The notes: generated from the sequence alone by a model not told the origin. 23,115 bases of DNA from Dunaliella salina (GCA_002284615.2 MU069464.1:719111-742225); one strand, 5' to 3'. Shown: positions 9,076-18,351, counted from the first letter of the stretch. Program-made: numbers and translations.

Positions 9076-10002
9076 GTGACTTTGTTATTGCGGTGTGTGC
9101 CCTGAAGAGCTGTTGTGCGCAGGCTCTGAATGATGTGTTTGCGCAGTGCTAATAGAACAGGGAAGCAGACTTACAACGGAGAGAGCAGACCTGAGGATGA
9201 ATCCATTTAAAAAATAATAGGTCATCCTGGATCATCTTGGGCGTCGCATAGATCACTGTCACGCGCGTGGAGCGACGCGTGCGATTCATGTAGCAGGAGC
9301 CTGTGGATGTGGCAGCCTTCACCCTACTGGATGGAGAACCCTAGCTTTCAGACCATGATTACTTATGCCAAGGATTGTGCAAGGGAATTAGAATGGAGCT
9401 GGAGCCAATAAGTCAGCTTGAGCTGCTGGCATGCTTGTGTTAGTCCAAGAAACCTCCTAAGAGCTCCCCATGCCCTGAGACCTGGGCTAATGTGTGTGTG
9501 TAGAACTTGCCTGTATCATCTCATCCTTGTAGCTGGAGTTCCATCTGACTTCAGGTGCTCCCATGGCGTGTGTGAATGGGGGGGGGGGGACAGACATCTT
9601 GTCTGTCCCCCCTGCTTGAAGTGTGAGCTGAGCCTTTCTGAGCCTTTAGACCTTCTTCTTAGTGCTGTCTTGGATGTTTTATGGGCTCGTCAGAGCCAGA
9701 CTTGTGTGCAAGCAGAGAGTGACCTCATCATCTTCGGCCATCAGAGGCCTTCGCTGCGTGCAGCAAGGCTCAGAAACATTTGTACATTATTCTTATATTT
9801 TTCCTGTGGCCTTGTTTTTGAGTGGATCTCGCTGGACCGAATCTGTGGTTTTCCTTGTTTCGCTCTCTTTGGAATCAAAAGCAGCTCATCAGTGAAGGCC
9901 ATCACCGAGCAGCAAGGACTCAGAGCCCACTCGCCTTTTAGGACGTGTGGTAGGTGAAGAAAGAGGGAGCCAAAGCCAGGAATCTAGCCAGCATGCACCT
10001 TA
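9076..10002. other. No confident gene; may include 5' LTR sequence
   Basis: A plus-strand frame of 179 codons (9418-9957) crosses a G12 run and a perfect hairpin and looks like chance. The region precedes the leader of the LTR element and may hold part of its 5' LTR. No LTR edges can be set because no second LTR copy is present in the window. Confidence 0.35.
9584..9612. other. Perfect 13-bp stem, 3-nt loop hairpin
   Basis: GGGGGGACAGACA (9584-9596) is followed by TCT and then the exact reverse complement TGTCTGTCCCCCC (9600-9612). The G run extends to 9578 on the left. Confidence 0.9.
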
Positions 10003-10110
10003 AGCCAGTACTAGCACTCCGCGTGCCCCAAGTACCTAGCCAGCACCAGCACTCCGCGTGCACCAGGTGCATTTAGCCAGCTTCAGCACTCCGTGTGCGC
10101 CAGGAGCACT
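10003..10110 (+). repeat. About 36-bp tandem repeat, three copies
   Basis: The units start AGCCAG at 10003, 10038 and 10075 (spacing 35 and 37). They share the core AGCACTCCGYGTGC, with C/T at the third position before GTGC, and end in CCAAGTAC, CCAGGTGC and CCAGGAGC. The block sits just ahead of an AATAAA and probably belongs to the LTR or leader of the retroelement. Confidence 0.8.
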
Positions 10111-10936
10111 CAATAAAGCTCAGCCTGCCTGCTAAGAGCATCGAATCTCAGCCTCACACCTAGAATCTCCAACATTCCGCCCTCCGCGGGCCCTAGCTAG
10201 TCAAGCCGAGGCCGCACAGCACTCATAGCAGTGTGGTCGAGGCGCAGGAGAGCAGCCTAAGCAGAAGGGGCAGCAAACACACTCACTCCTGTCCTCGCCA
10301 TTCCAAAGAGCTCTTCCGGTGGGGCAATCTTCTTGCCCACTTCCGGAGCACTTCTGCACCTCCAGCCTGCACGAAGCCAATCTCCTCTCACAGCACAGAG
10401 CTGCTGCTGCATCAACCCCTGTGGGCCCCGGAGCCACTTGCTGACTACTTGCAGGCCACCTCAGCACAACTGTACTCCCCCACAACTGTATTTCTGAATC
10501 ACCACTCTTCCAGCCAGCCTCATCACCAGCTTTCCTGCCTGGTCAACACCTCATCTTGAGGGCTTGGACTGCCAGGACTGCTGCTCAGGCATCCTTGCTT
10601 CACCTGGAGCTGGACACCGCCTGTTAACTTTCCCGCACACCTGGTCTCCTCCATCCTCATCCACAACTGTACCCTGCCTTGCACCTCCTCCTGGCTTACC
10701 TGCAACTGCTGAGTTTATCTCTTCGCGTGGGCCGTGAAAGACTTCAGCTGGAACCCCTCCACCTGCAAGCCTACACCCTCTCTCCTGCCTCACCTCCTTT
10801 TCCCTGTGCCTTTACTCACCTCCATTTTTTCCTCCTCCTTGTTACCTCCCAGACTCCCTACGCTGCACACCCTCCACCTTCTAGTGACAACACGGCTGCC
10901 TTCAGTCCAGCCGCTTCCTCCTCTGGGGCCACTCAT
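10111..10936 (+). other. Pyrimidine-rich leader of the LTR element
   Basis: C- and T-rich sequence between the 36-bp repeats and the first usable ATG. Plus-strand frames stay open here (for example to 10559 and through 10679-10984) without ATG starts. Either they are untranslated leader or a small part is an upstream extension of Gag. No convincing tRNA primer-binding site was found. Confidence 0.4.
10112..10117 (+). promoter_or_regulatory. AATAAA, possible poly(A) signal of an LTR
   Basis: AATAAA immediately follows the 36-bp repeats and precedes a C-rich leader. In LTR elements a poly(A) signal normally lies in the LTR. Green algae often use TGTAA instead, so this is a suggestion only. Confidence 0.25.
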
Positions 10937-12507
10937 ATGTCCTCGGTGAGTTTCCCTGTGTACCAGTGCACTCCTTGTATCTAGGCCTTTTCCTAGCAGG
11001 TCCCAGGCCTCCAGCTGCCAGGGGGAGCTCTTCACTTCAGCAATTCCTGTGTGGAACATCCCCACCCGTGGAATTCTCCTCGTCTGCAACTTCTGTGGAG
11101 CTTCTTTCCTGTGGAGCTTCTTTCCTGTAAAGCATCTCTCCTGTGGAGCTTCTTTCCTGTGGAGCTTCTCTCCTGTGGAGCTTCTTTCCTGTGGAGCATC
11201 TCTCCTGTGGAGCATCTTCTGCTTTGCATCCTACGCGGAGCGCCTCTTTACAGCAACCTCTACACGTTGAGCATTCCTGCCATTCTTCACGCGGACCTTG
11301 CGCCTCGTCTCAGCAGAACCACAGCCTCCCCAGTGGAACCCAGCTGTCTGGCTACGGCCTGGGCACGCCCCCACTAACCCAATCTCTTTTGCTCTAACCT
11401 TTCTTGCCCTCCGGTTCCTTGCCTTCTCTCCTTTGTTTGCAGTCCTTCCCTCGCTGGCCCACCAACCTCTTCCAAGAAGCGGAATCCGTGCTACCGCGCT
11501 ACCTCTACGACCAGCTCCGACCTCTACAGACCACCCAGAGTGCGCTCGTCACCCTCGCCTCCTACGTGGAGACGCAACTGCCTCGAGTGGAGCGTGGAGC
11601 ACCGCTTCCCCGACTTGCTGCACACCAACGGCTTCTCCTGCAGCTGATCCAGCGCTCCTTCCTCTACCAGCACCCTGACGAGCGGGACAACCGGCGCTTC
11701 CTTCACGTGAGCTACCCCACCATTGCAGCTTTCCTCTTCGCGCCATCTTCACACAACCAGCCGGTCCTCGCCAATCGCGGATCTTCCTCATCCTAGCCAC
11801 ACTCCAGGGGCCGTGCCCAATCCCCAGGCCGACACCGCCCAGGTCCTTCGCCCCAGGAGCCAGCGCCCAAGCGCCACCGCCGCAACACAAGCCCCGCTGC
11901 CCCAGCCAACCGACGTCTGGACACCCGTCTGGGTTGTGGAACTCAGCCCGCCACACAGCCAAACCAGCCCCAGCCAGCTCCTCTCCCTGAAGTGCACAAC
12001 TTTACTCCTGCTGCCAGGGAGTCCGCCGCCAGGGAGACAGCTGCGAAGAGAGAAGCTGGTGAGAGAGTGGCTGCTGCCAGAGCTGCTGCCAGGGTTGCTG
12101 CGGATAGAGAGGCTGCTGCACAGAGGGCTGCAGAGGATCAGGCCGCTGCCAGAGCTGCTGCACAGAGGGCTGCAGAGGAACAGGCTGCTACTCAGAGGGC
12201 TATAGAGGAACAAGAGGCTGCACAGAGGGCAGCTGACGAACAAGCTCTTCTGTCGCCCGGCCGCGAGCTCACTCCTCCGTCAGACACTCGTCCTGCAGGA
12301 GGCCACTGCGGGAGCCCATCACCGCCACCCCTCTCCAGGCAATCCTTCCGCTTCCACATCCAATTACGTCAACCCATTGAATCCTCCGTGGCCCGGCGCA
12401 CCTACACAGCCCTCCAAGCTTCCATTAGACACGCAGTGGAGCATCACCTCCACGCCCCAGTAGCGCAAGCGGCTGACATCAGCTCAGAGCGCGTCATCCA
12501 CGATTAA
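10937..12507 (+). CDS. Gag N-terminal region, probably spliced
   Basis: The frame from 11443 has no ATG of its own but follows an excellent acceptor (CTCCTTTGTTTGCAG ending 11442). The only nearby start with a matching phase is ATG-TCC-TCG (10937-10945), followed directly by GTGAGT, giving a 497-nt phase-0 intron. The first protein block contains RYLYDQLRPLQTTQSALVTL and QRLLLQLIQRSFLYQH. An in-frame TAG at 11794-11796 can also be an acceptor end, with a GTGAGC donor at 11707 giving a 90-nt phase-0 intron. Next comes a basic Ser/Pro-rich stretch, then an Ala/Glu/Gln-rich helix (about 12005-12245) built of imperfect 30 to 42-bp repeats (AAQRAAEEQAA). The frame ends in TAA at 12505-12507, where the following Gag frame overlaps at -1. 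The function is inferred from position only. Confidence 0.5.
11101..11212 (+). repeat. 16-bp tandem repeat, seven full copies
   Basis: The unit is CTTCTTTCCTGTGGAG with variants CATCTC and GTAAAG. Copies start every 16 bp from 11101 to 11197, with partial units on both sides. Because 16 is not a multiple of 3, all frames stay open and encode repetitive nonsense peptides on both strands. The block lies inside the proposed first intron of Gag. Confidence 0.95.
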
Positions 12508-14261
12508 CCCCCCTTCCAACCAAAATTGACCCCAAGGACAGACGGGCGTCGGGTTATCTTCTCAGCAGCAGCCAGCAGTCCCACCTTAAGGCGGGCGCCA
12601 AGCGCGTGCCATCTACACCAACGGATTTGCCGGCACCTCTTCCCATAGTCTTTAGTTCTTCTCCGCCTCCACGGCAACCGCCTGGGCAGCCCTATACTTC
12701 ACACCCTGGCCCACGTACTTCTCTAGACACATCCTCTGACTCATCCAGTCCAGACGAGGTTGCCATTCACCCTCAACCTATCTGCCAGCAGCAACCTTTT
12801 GTTCCGCCAATCTCCTCCCAGTCTGCATCAAGCCTCTCCTGGGTCTTCGCCAACATGCGCCAGAACCCTCCTACTTTTACTGGCCTGAGGGACTCATCCC
12901 TTAGGAAATTCTTGTACGAGCTGGAGACATGGTACAAGAATGAGATGGCCCTCCAACCAGGCTCCATCAATCACCGGCAGATGTTCGACCGGATCCAGCT
13001 GGCCTTCCCATTTGAATCTCCTGCCTAGCACTGGTGGGAGTCCAAGAAGGACGCTCTCCAGCAAGGCGCTGAAGCTGAGGATGCCAATCTGCTACACAAG
13101 GTCCTGCAGGCGCTGGCGACAGAGTTTGAACACCTGCAGGAGCAACCCCTGCATGCCCTACTTAACACAGTGTACAACCCTGCCACCCAGGATTTGGAGG
13201 CCCACATCACCAAGTTCATCAAGGCCTTCAAGCGCAACCAATTTCCTCAGCCCCAAGGCTGCCAGCTTCTCATCGACAGCCTTCGCGCAGACCCCGCCCT
13301 GCGCAAGTCCCTCATTGACCACTTCCAGGCTGACCTTTACTATCAACGCTGCACCGTGGAACAGCTGGCCGAGCATCTTATGCAAGCAGCCAAGCTCCAG
13401 CGCCAGATGCCCATCAGCAGCCCTCCGCCTGTCACTCCGTCGCCTCCACCCCCTCGTGCACCACCTCCACACACAACAGCTGCGCCGGATCCTCACTTTC
13501 CATGCCCCATACATCCCAACTCTGGACACACCCTTCATGACTGCAACATGATTAAGAAACTACGCAGTGAGGAGTCTGGCCGCACACGCACCCCACCAGG
13601 CAGAGCACATGCCACCACCACCTCCACACCTGCTGCCAGCGCCCCCACCAGTGACCACCAACTCATGCAGCAGATGCAACAACAACATGCAACTCAGATG
13701 CAGCAGCAGAGTGCTGCGCACATACAGCAAATGCAGCAGCTACAACAGCAGCAGCAGCTAATGCAACAGCAGCATACTTCCCAGATGCAGCAGATGCAGC
13801 GACACTTTGCAAACATGCAGGTTAATAATTCCACGCCTCTCAACCGCCCTCCATGGCCCAATCCTCGCGCTCAGCAGCCTCCATCGCCTCAACCCTCTTC
13901 CAACTATGCTGGGACACTTCCATACTGCTCCCGCTGCAACCAACACCACCTGGGCCAATGTGCGCAGCCATCTGCATGGCGCCCCCCTCTCAACTCATCC
14001 AGCCCTGGCAGCACCAATGCATACAGGCCCCCTACACATTCCGCTCCGGCCAGGCCACCTGTCCAACCACCCCCATCTCCTTCCTCATCCNCCCACTACA
14101 CCGCCATGGAGGACCCTGCAGTGGATTTCTTCTTCCCCCACGCTGCGCCACACTCGCCTAGTGCCTATGTCACATGCTCTGTGGAGAACACTGTGGATGA
14201 GGCCCACACAGAAGCTGACTCCACTCCTCCGCCGATAGTGCCTGCAGGCCCTTACCCCTAA
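12504..14261 (+). pseudogene. Gag core with two zinc knuckles, nonsense-interrupted
   Basis: The frame is open from 12504 (-1 relative to the preceding frame) to TAA at 14259-14261. A Ser/Pro linker leads to the retrotransposon Gag core (NPPTFTGLRDSSLRKFLYEL; then WWESKKDALQQ; then QLLIDSLRADPALRKSL). A TAG at 13026-13028 falls right before the conserved WW (13032-13037). It interrupts the best conserved part, so I read it as a disabling nonsense change. Two knuckles follow: CPIHPNSGHTLHDC (13503-13544, C-x2-H-x4-H-x4-C) and CSRCNQHHLGQC (13926-13961, C-x2-C-x3-H-x3-C). Both spacings are known from plant Ty3-like Gag proteins. A Gln/Met-rich tract lies between them (13659-13820). Gag would package the RNA into particles. 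N occurs at 14091. Confidence 0.8.
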
Positions 14262-15805
14262 CCCCCAGATGTGTTTACCAATGACCAAGAGCCCGGCACA
14301 GAATTCACCCTATCCCCAGAAGAGGTTGCACTTCTCGACACTGCTAGCAGCACTGGACCTTCTGTCCACGCCAACATCAGGCCCCCCTTGCCCTTCCAAC
14401 CACCACCATGGCCACCCCAAACCACCACTCCAGCACACCACACGGCTGTGGACCATCCACCTGACCGCCCTCATCCCACCAGTGAGTCAAGTCCACCTTA
14501 CCTGAGCGCCCCCATTCACTCTTACTCCACCCAGCAACTTCTGGACCTCCACCGCCGGTCTGGGGGGACAACTTGGCTCACCACCCCTACTGATCTCACA
14601 TGCGTTCAACACATCCGTCCCAGAACCAGCACAGCGCCCTTCGTGCAGGTGACACCATTGCACGGCCAGCCACACCTGCCTGCCCACCCAGATCATTCCA
14701 CCACCCCAAGACCCCACATGGCCACACTTCACCACGCCACCCACAATACACCTCTTACATTAACATACCATGGGCGCAACTTCCACCCCGGCAAAGCCCT
14801 TCTTGATGGATGCGCAGACATTGGCCTGGTGTCGCAGCATGCAGCTCAGCAACATGGTCTCAACTACCGCCCAACCACCACCACTTTCAACTCCAGCGGA
14901 GGCAAAGCCCACAANCCCCTCGGCCAAGTGGACGCNCCCATCGTGGCCNCCATCCAAGCTGCTCCTGATGCTACAGCCACCACCTTCACCCCTGCCGCTA
15001 CCACCTTCTATGTGGTCAAGCACGTGAGCCCTAACATCCACTTCCTTCTCCCAAGTGCTGCCCTCAAGGACTGGGGCGCCATGGTTGACCCCCTCACCAA
15101 CACCCTCCACTTCCGCCCAGATCCCAACAATCCACAANGCTTCAGCGCCGTCCCCATCTGTGCCTCCGCCCCACTTGGTTCTGCCGTGCATTTCACCCTG
15201 GGCGATTCTGAGCCACCGCCTCCTGTAGTGCAAACCACCCTTCCACCCTGCACACTGGAGATGACTCTGCCCCATGGCAACACCCCCTTGCCCCATGATG
15301 AGCGCTTTACTAAGGAACCTGTTACAGGCGTACAGCTGGGCAACCACCCATCCTTCAACGAACAACAACAGCAGCGTCTGATCAGCCTGATCCAACACCA
15401 CAAGCCAACATTTGCCTATGACTTGGCAAGCATGCCAGGCAGCGTTGGGCCATTCACCATCCCGCTCACACACAACAACTCCATCATTTCACGGCGCCGC
15501 CCCAAGTCACCGCAGGACACAGCTGTGATAGAGGAAAAGTGCCAGGCAATGGAGGAAGCTGGCATCATTATTCCTGCACCGCCTTTCACACAGTATGCCA
15601 GTGAAGTAACCCTCCCAGCCAAGAAGGACGGCACTGGTGCCATCACAGACAAGAGATTATGCGTGGATTATCGCCCTCTCAACGCAGCATCCATCCCTGA
15701 TTTCTATGGCATGCACACCCCCAACGACCTATTCCACCGCATCGCTGGCGCCACCATCTTCTCCAAGGTAGACATGCGGGCAGGCTACCACCAGATCCCC
15801 CCCCC
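14262..15805 (+). pseudogene. Pol fragment: aspartic protease and truncated RT
   Basis: This is the same frame as the Gag core, separated only by TAA at 14259. After a Pro/His-rich linker, the protease-like stretch reads KALLDGCADIGLVSQHAA. The catalytic Asp (codon 14805-14807) is present, but the usual D-S/T-G-A is D-G-C-A. The RT begins around 15350 (FNEQQQQRLISLIQ), with VTLPAKKDG, KRLCVDYRPLN and motif A FSKVDMRAGYHQI (catalytic Asp codon 15771-15773). The sequence then enters CCCCCCCCC and loses all homology. The frame runs on to 16007 over unrelated DNA. Motif C, RNase H and integrase are absent, so the product cannot reverse-transcribe. N occurs at 14915, 14936, 14949 and 15138. Confidence 0.85.
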
Positions 15806-16528
15806 TCAATCTCACCCCTGCCCAGCCAGCGAGAGAACTAGTCCAGCGAAGTTGTGGAACGCGACATCACATGTAGGGAAAATAGAGTCATCCCAAGAAG
15901 CTTGCTCACCTTTCAAAATACCGTGCAGAATCGGACTCATCACACACTTTTCCAAAAAGCAATTAGTTTTGCAAACACGCATCAACCAAAAAATGAAAAT
16001 GTGCTAAAAATTAGCACAGCCACACAGGGGTAATCTTGACCATTTGTACCCTCTCGCTGTCCGGAATGAGAATGTACACAAGCACGCATCCTTGAAATTG
16101 ACATTTATTTTACGTGTACGCAGTCACCACACAGGACGTAAACCGTTATTTATGCGCGGTGATACACATTTTGCATGGCATGGCCCCAAGTCTGAAACGG
16201 GGCCATGCTACAAATAATTTGTTTAATCCTAAGGTCTAGGTAAAATATTCAGACACTGCGTCAGGGGAGTGAGTGACATGTGCATTCCTTGTTGGAATTG
16301 CACTCCAGTGATGATAGGTACACTTGTTTACTGTTGAGCTTTCCTGGATGACAAGAAGAAAATTGTCTCCAGTTAGCAAACTCAGGCACAAACACAAGGG
16401 GCAGGAAGGACATTACAAATCTGAAGTGGAGTCGTCATGATCCCTGCCATCACACTGTTAAGACGAAGGACAGGTCCATGAGGAAATTACAAAGCTTGTT
16501 CATGGTCCAGAGCAAGCTATTTCGCGCA
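15806..16528. other. Sequence between the retroelement break and the minus-strand gene
   Basis: No coding signal. It should contain the 3' flank or UTR of the minus-strand gene ending at 16529. TGTAA, the poly(A) signal common in green algae, occurs on the minus strand at 16491-16487 and 16417-16413, 38 and about 112 nt past the stop. A perfect hairpin lies at 16178-16208. Confidence 0.4.
16178..16208. other. Perfect 10-bp stem hairpin
   Basis: GCATGGCCCC (16178-16187) and GGGGCCATGC (16199-16208) are exact reverse complements around an 11-nt loop. It lies about 320 nt beyond the stop of the minus-strand gene. Confidence 0.85.
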
Positions 16529-17381
16529 TCAATCATACTGCTGCCTCAATGCCATCTCTGCCTCAGACTTCCACTCCTTGTGCGTGGATTGCCCCTTCTC
16601 GCGTTTCATCTTTTCGCGCTCCTTGCGATCCTGGTTCTTGCGCGGCAATTGCTGCCCGCCCAGACCCTTATCAAGGAAGGACTCAAATGCCTCTGGCTTG
16701 GTGCGGACCTGTGGGCATGATGAGAAAATAAATGTTGCAATGTCAGTTAAAATGGGGTGACAGAGATTGCAGGTTAAACAATCTGTTGCGAGGTGTGGAC
16801 CAGCTTGCATTGTCACAATTGCTACAACAATGCATTGGTTACAGGACTCCGAGGCCTCCGGCCTAGAGCAAACCCGCAAGCATGGCTTTTAGCAGCAAGC
16901 TTGGAATGTAGATGAGAAAAGGACAGGAAAAGTGGGCACAAGCCAGTGGCTATGTGCATCAAGGAAAGGTTCCCTGATGTAGTCGAATAAGATGGATTTA
17001 TATGAATTTTGATCTTTGCTGGTTTATGCTGCTGTTTAAGCTTAATGACTGGTTCAAGTTACGATGAAGCTCGTGCTTATTTACATTTCAACCTATTACT
17101 CTTGGAACTTGTCAGCAATCACACAATCAATATTAAAACTGTTCTCTTTGAAACCCTAGGTCGAACCCATAGCTGGACCCTCCTGCTGCGCTTCCAGGCC
17201 CTCAATCCACCTCTGTGCTTGCTCTAGCAGTAGGAAAACCTATCATATTCTTAGTATTGTGCAATGCAAAAAATCTGGCATGTGGAGGGCTGTTTTGCAG
17301 CTACTTTGACAGGAAAAGTTAGATCTTGAAGGTCGCATAAAAAGACCCACGCTCTTGGGCTTCAGCTCTTTGGCCAGAAAG
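16529..17381 (-). CDS. Host gene, 3' end: basic C-terminal exon plus short exons
   Basis: The last exon (16708-16529) encodes 59 residues. It follows a clear acceptor (TCATCATGCCCACAG) and ends in TGA. It reads KPEAFESFLDKGLGG, LPRKNQDRKEREKMKREKG and WKSEAEMALRQQYD, a charged tail that looks like a conserved nuclear or RNA-related protein, but I cannot name it. Upstream, three short pieces join in phase: 16862-16843 (20 bp, RRPRSP, donor GTAACC, acceptor CTCTAG), 17223-17167 (57 bp, QAQRWIEGLEAQQEG, acceptor CTGCTAG, donor GTTCGA), and 17381-17347 (35 bp, FLAKELKPKSV, acceptor TTGAAG after a C/T tract, donor GTCTTT). The introns are 134, 304 and 123 nt. A further 13-bp piece (17434-17422) also fits but needs a 40-nt intron and is not claimed. 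The 5' end is not found. Confidence 0.6.
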
Positions 17382-18197
17382 CTTCAAGGGGGGCAAGGGG
17401 GCCATGTGATAGTGGGGTGACCCGCCAGGTGTGCCTGCCCATGCAGGAGGTCACATCACATTGCTAACCACTGCACCCCAGGCAGCTTAAGTATCATCCG
17501 CAGGTGATGCCCAAACATGATGCATTAATTAAAAGTAAGATGCTGCCATCCACTCAGTAAACCGAGTGAGTAATGGTCTCTGTTTGACGATGCCTGTGGT
17601 CAAAATTATCTGGATTTTTTGTGCTGCACTTGCAAGCACAGGGATTCCCTCACCCGATTTTATGTCAAAGGTGCTGCCCAGCGTAACGGATTCAAAAGGA
17701 CTGTGAGCTTTGCCTGGCTATGTCGAGAGACCGCATGCCCAGAAAGATGGCCCCAGGCACTGAGAAGGACATGGTTCCCACTAGAGGTGCAAGCATCCCT
17801 GCTCACACCAGCAGGAGCAGGAGACCAAGGGTAGACGCCGCCAGTGCATAAGATGGCCAGTGGGCAGGGCCTCTGTACAAGATGGCCAGTGGGCAGACAC
17901 TGCAAGGGCCTGTGTACAAGGTGGCCAGTCCGCCTATGCCAAAAATGGCCAGCGGGCAAGCTGTGTAAACTTTTGCAGCAACATACCAGAGGGGAGATGA
18001 CTGTCCCCATGGCCAGACCCCTATCCCCCTCGGTATCATTACGGTATGCAAGCTTGTTGCATGCAAGCCTGTGAAACCTGAGCCTACCATACATGTTTCA
18101 ATGTCCAAAGCATTGAGAAAGACCAGAAGAAGGACAGTCCGGGCGCCAGGAGCATGGCGCACAATCCCCCAGATCCCCATTAGCTCTGTTCTTGGCT
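17382..18197. other. Upstream part of the minus-strand gene or intergenic
   Basis: No exon could be set. A minus-strand open frame (18094-17660) looks like chance and runs through degenerate repeats at 17850-17960. In those, AAGATGGCCAGTGGGCAG recurs with variants at about 17850, 17879, 17919 and 17943. Confidence 0.35.
17850..17960 (+). repeat. Degenerate repeat, four units around GATGGCCAGTGGGCAG
   Basis: Units at about 17850, 17879, 17919 and 17943 share ATGGCCAG-GGGCA. Spacing is irregular (29, 40, 24 bp). The third unit has CCGCC where the others have GGGCA. Confidence 0.6.
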
Positions 18198-18351
18198 AGC
18201 TAGCCTAGGTGAACTCACCCAGGCTAGCTGTGCCTCATGTAGCTTTTAGGGCCCTTGGTGAGGCCCCTGCTAGCTTGCTAGTCAGGGGTCCCTTGCTTGA
18301 TGCCCTCAGCATCTCTTTTTTCAACTATGGTAGGCTGAGGGCATCAAGCAA
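18198..18351. other. Cluster of strong hairpins
   Basis: Four stems in 154 bp. 18198-18229: AGCTAGCCT/AGGCTAGCT plus inner GGTGA/TCACC. 18232-18264: GCCTCA/TGAGGC. 18264-18288: CCCCTGCTAGC with GCTAG-T-CAGGGG. 18293-18310 with 18334-18351: TTGCTTGATGCCCTCAGC, a perfect 18-bp stem around a 23-nt loop containing a T6 run. All are non-coding. Confidence 0.85.

Larger units (their letters stand above)
10003..15805 (+). mobile_element. Ty3/gypsy-type LTR retrotransposon, 3'-truncated
   Basis: In order: repeat-containing leader, Gag N-terminal region, Gag core with two zinc knuckles, aspartic protease and the N-terminal part of reverse transcriptase. This is the Gag-PR-RT order shared by the LTR superfamilies. 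The RT signature (LCVDYRPLN, then FSKVDMRAGYHQI) is typical of Ty3/gypsy. RNase H, integrase, polypurine tract and 3' LTR are missing: homology ends in a run of nine C (15797-15805). The coding strand is conspicuously C-rich and G-poor throughout. The start is nominal because neither a primer-binding site nor an LTR edge could be fixed. Confidence 0.85.

Noticed and set aside
9418..9957. 179-codon plus-strand open frame
   Set aside because: It passes through a G12 run and a hairpin, has erratic composition and no recognisable motif.
10231..10245. TGGTCGAGGCGCAGG as a tRNA primer-binding site
   Set aside because: It begins TGG as required, but I could not match it to a tRNA 3' end and no LTR boundary lies beside it.
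11032..11229. Minus-strand frames with repeated KLHRKEAPQERSST-like peptides
   Set aside because: Translation of the 16-bp tandem repeat. Every frame stays open there and there is no independent coding evidence.
13158..13538. 126-codon minus-strand frame
   Set aside because: Antisense shadow of the Gag core, whose zinc knuckle and conserved motifs fix the plus strand.
14760..15473. 237-codon minus-strand frame
   Set aside because: Antisense shadow of the protease/RT region. It contains N and exists because the plus strand is G-poor.
17422..17434. 13-bp microexon (GCACACCTGGCGG) upstream of 17381
   Set aside because: The phase fits, but it needs a 40-nt intron and such a short match is likely by chance.
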